The position numbers were made by a program, and so were the translations under genes. From Lentisphaera profundi (lineage in GTDB: Bacteria > Verrucomicrobiota > Lentisphaeria > Lentisphaerales > Lentisphaeraceae): 64,000 nucleotides of DNA. The notes beneath the pieces were generated by a model, which was given only the letters and a program-made list of their open reading frames with translations, made no database searches and had not been told where the DNA came from. Location of the stretch: the NCBI RefSeq assembly GCF_028728065.1, contig NZ_CP117811.1, positions 1,612,001 through 1,676,000 of the forward strand, in the 5' to 3' direction. Of this stretch, positions 63,401-64,000 are shown one piece after another; position 1 is the first letter of the stretch, and every line of letters begins with the position of its first letter.

Positions 63401-63827
63401 ATCTAAAGCTATCATTCTTGAATCAACGATTGTTGTCGAAGGAGGAAAAGCTATTTTAAATACGGATAGAGCTCTTATTCACGGCATCAACGCCCGAAAA
63501 GAAGGTAGTAGTAACATTGGCTTTTATCGCAATATCGACACATCAGTTACTTGGAATACATACATAAAAGATCCTGGGGTATACGAAGTTTATATTTACC
63601 AAGCTTGTGCTGCCGATAAAGCTGGCAGTAAATTTGAGCTACACCTAGGAAGCCAACAACTCAAAGGTACGATTGTCGCCACAAGTGACTGGACTGATTT
63701 TACTCCCGTAAAACTCGGTTCAGTAAACTTCCCAAATCGTGGCTCACAAAGAGTTCACTTTAAACCAAAGCATATCCCTCATGGCGACTTGGGCAACATC
63801 AAGGGAATTATTCTCAAAAAGATGTAA
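60480..63827 (+). CDS. ThuA / sorbosone dehydrogenase-like / PKD / cytochrome c fusion protein
   Basis: This is a 1115-residue secreted protein with signal peptide 1-19. Domains in order: ThuA-like glutamine-amidotransferase fold, about 23-235 (FTKTAGFRHDSI, GGGFVGIHAASDT, MFYTAGGHT); a glucose/sorbosone dehydrogenase propeller, about 250-680 (GLQDPIAIAVS, CHEGGSLAF, YIKGCRNPYKMSVD); PKD, about 685-775 (SYAWSFGDG); cytochrome c, about 840-930 (C853, C856, H857 and Met-rich HMPMPPQSH); and a C-terminal carbohydrate-binding-like jelly-roll, about 985-1115 (WNTYIKDPGVYEVYIYQAC). This architecture occurs in PVC and Bacteroidota proteins and suggests a polysaccharide-bound sugar oxidase with built-in electron acceptor. 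Confidence 0.88.
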   Translation: MYRIYISLFCFLQLLSFAETSNNKLLIFTKTAGFRHDSIADGVKALKSMTENNSYLTDHSEDSSVFTDKNLKQYRAIIFLSTTGDILNNDQQLAFQRFIQAGGGFVGIHAASDTEYDWPWYMRLIGAQFSSHPQVQNATQEKCNCEHEAIDFLPQKWTRKDEWYNFKNISPHITVLLTLDESTYTGGKNNKSHPSSWCQKYDGGRMFYTAGGHTKESYKEELFLQHILGGINYVCTASKPNYTKTLPDDENFEVSELAVGLQDPIAIAVSAKDEIFIIERKGAIKLQRSGRIEKIHQLNAIHKDIAPKAAELIAKECGGLGISLDPDFQDNHFIYIYYSPKNKSCNRLSRFTFSDDKLIDEVAILDVDTDRTHQTCHEGGSLAFANNRELYITTGDNTNPFTSQGASPINETPGNKYYDAQRSAGNSNDLRGSILRIIVNLDGSYSIPKGNLYTPGTAKTRPEIYIKGCRNPYKMSVDKKNNLIYWGEVGPDASNKTHRGPMGYDELNQASQAAYFGWPYFVGDQAYNDLDFSTAKSGQSFSKKLINDSPNNTGLSSLPKVNFPILHYPYKKMESHPDLGNGSRNAMAGPVYHQEGRINSFPAYFDDTLFFYDWCRSKILLVKFNEHKKIKSLTPFMESHKFIHPIDIQQGPKGDLYVLTYGSGWWNNSDGTLQKISFEGFNRRPTLVMQADKNDGKIPLRIHFSSEGTMDKDGDSLSYAWSFGDGRISKQKNPQITYTKTGLYQASLTVSDTAGRSSTQSMKIIAGNERPKIHLDFKSKPSAFIWGETFEYTLTASDAEDGVIDPALVDVTAEYRPDTSIPKKASQSDNTDPRLKGMNALHQGTKLIEKNNCLACHQSQAKSIGPSYADIAKKYVDNAKNRETLLKKLKLGGNGVWGHMPMPPQSHIADIQLKSMISAIMAMGKQSKLISKGENGKIRFMAKPSEAKNSHGIYVIRASYRDQGANGLPALVGESKAIILESTIVVEGGKAILNTDRALIHGINARKEGSSNIGFYRNIDTSVTWNTYIKDPGVYEVYIYQACAADKAGSKFELHLGSQQLKGTIVATSDWTDFTPVKLGSVNFPNRGSQRVHFKPKHIPHGDLGNIKGIILKKM

Positions 63828-63849
63828 ATCGCGATGTAATAAAAGTTTA

Positions 63850-64000
63850 CACGATTACCCGTTACAAGGAGCAAAGCCCCTAATCGCCTGGTCAAGGGTC
63901 TTGCCAGACAGGCGGATAAAAAGCATTTGCCCATACGGCAGTATCTTGCTGGGGGAGATCGAGCGGGACAGCGTCCCTATCGAACGGGTCGCATCATGCC
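63850..64000 (-). mobile_element. Start of a second IS-like element, cut by the window edge
   Basis: From 63850 the sequence begins CACGATTACCCGTTAC, closely matching the terminal repeat CACGATTAACCAGTTAA of the IS at 22419. Base composition rises visibly in G+C beyond this point. A minus-strand frame stops at 63855-63857, five bases into the repeat, the same register as the transposase stop in the other element. AAAGTTTA (63842-63849) would be the target duplication. The other end is outside the window. Confidence 0.65.
63855..64000 (-). CDS. Partial C-terminus of a presumed IS-encoded protein
   Basis: Forty-seven codons are visible on the minus strand, ending SGKTLDQAIRGFAPCNG and a TAA inside the putative terminal repeat. 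The segment has no clear similarity to the C-terminus of the IS1595-type transposase at 22424. The shared stop position in the repeat is the main reason to think it is element-encoded. A plus-strand frame is also open through most of this stretch, so the coding strand is not certain. Confidence 0.4.
   Translation of the reverse strand, partial: HDATRSIGTLSRSISPSKILPYGQMLFIRLSGKTLDQAIRGFAPCNG

Overview
The window is AT-rich chromosomal DNA of a Gram-negative bacterium from the PVC superphylum, most likely a marine Lentisphaerota (Lentisphaera-like). This is an inference from gene content. There are three loci pairing DUF1549/DUF1553 proteins with Tat-exported DUF1501 proteins. There are also two formylglycine sulfatases, two ECF sigma factors (one with a FecR-LamG anti-sigma), a DUF1080 hydrolase, several Ser/Thr kinase-like and FHA proteins, futalosine-pathway mqnC, an LpxL-type acyltransferase and a TonB receptor. 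No rRNA, CRISPR array or prophage was seen.

Layout. 1-1.2 kb: a LamG-like secreted protein whose 5' end is tandemly duplicated right at the window edge. 1.3-10 kb: FecR/ECF regulators divergent from a PSCyt1-DUF1549-DUF1553 / DUF1501 pair and a sulfatase. 10-19 kb: a Cus-type heavy-metal efflux operon (Cys-rich leader protein, TolC lipoprotein, CusB-like adaptor, CusA-like pump, DUF6370-like lipoprotein). The adaptor is split by a -1 frameshift lying exactly on an A AAA AAT heptamer. 19-23.5 kb: an RNA methyltransferase, a small membrane protein, a second sulfatase, and a complete IS1595-type element with a perfect 8-bp target duplication. 23.6-28 kb: an esterase, a stand-alone paralogue of its C-terminal domain, a zinc-ribbon pseudokinase and a small FlbD-like protein. 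28-34 kb: TonB receptor, DUF1080 protein, ECF sigma factor, and a membrane kinase lacking the canonical ATP-binding lysine.

34-43 kb is mostly housekeeping: glmS, a DinG-type helicase, mqnC, three tandem initiator tRNA genes, a CysQ-like phosphatase, a lipid A-type acyltransferase and a zinc-ribbon/FHA/GAF protein. 43-48.4 kb is a tightly coupled minus-strand operon, DUF1501 > DUF1549/1553 > FHA-TM-PEGA-like > small secreted protein. It is followed by a canonical zinc-ribbon Ser/Thr kinase. 50-54.7 kb: a lipoprotein and the third DUF1549-DUF1553/DUF1501 pair. 54.7-60.2 kb: an AraC/XylR-type regulator divergent from a translationally coupled cytochrome c > propeller-DUF6807 > sugar isomerase-like operon. 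60.5-63.8 kb: a 1115-residue ThuA/sorbosone-dehydrogenase/PKD/cytochrome c protein with a good sigma-70-type promoter. The window ends inside a second element whose terminus resembles the IS at 22.4 kb.

Taken together, most of the accessory content points to breakdown of sulfated or acetylated polysaccharides coupled to periplasmic c-type cytochromes. It appears to be controlled by ECF factors and by a phospho-signalling set (kinase, pseudokinase, FHA proteins), one FHA member of which is translationally coupled to a DUF1549/DUF1501 pair.
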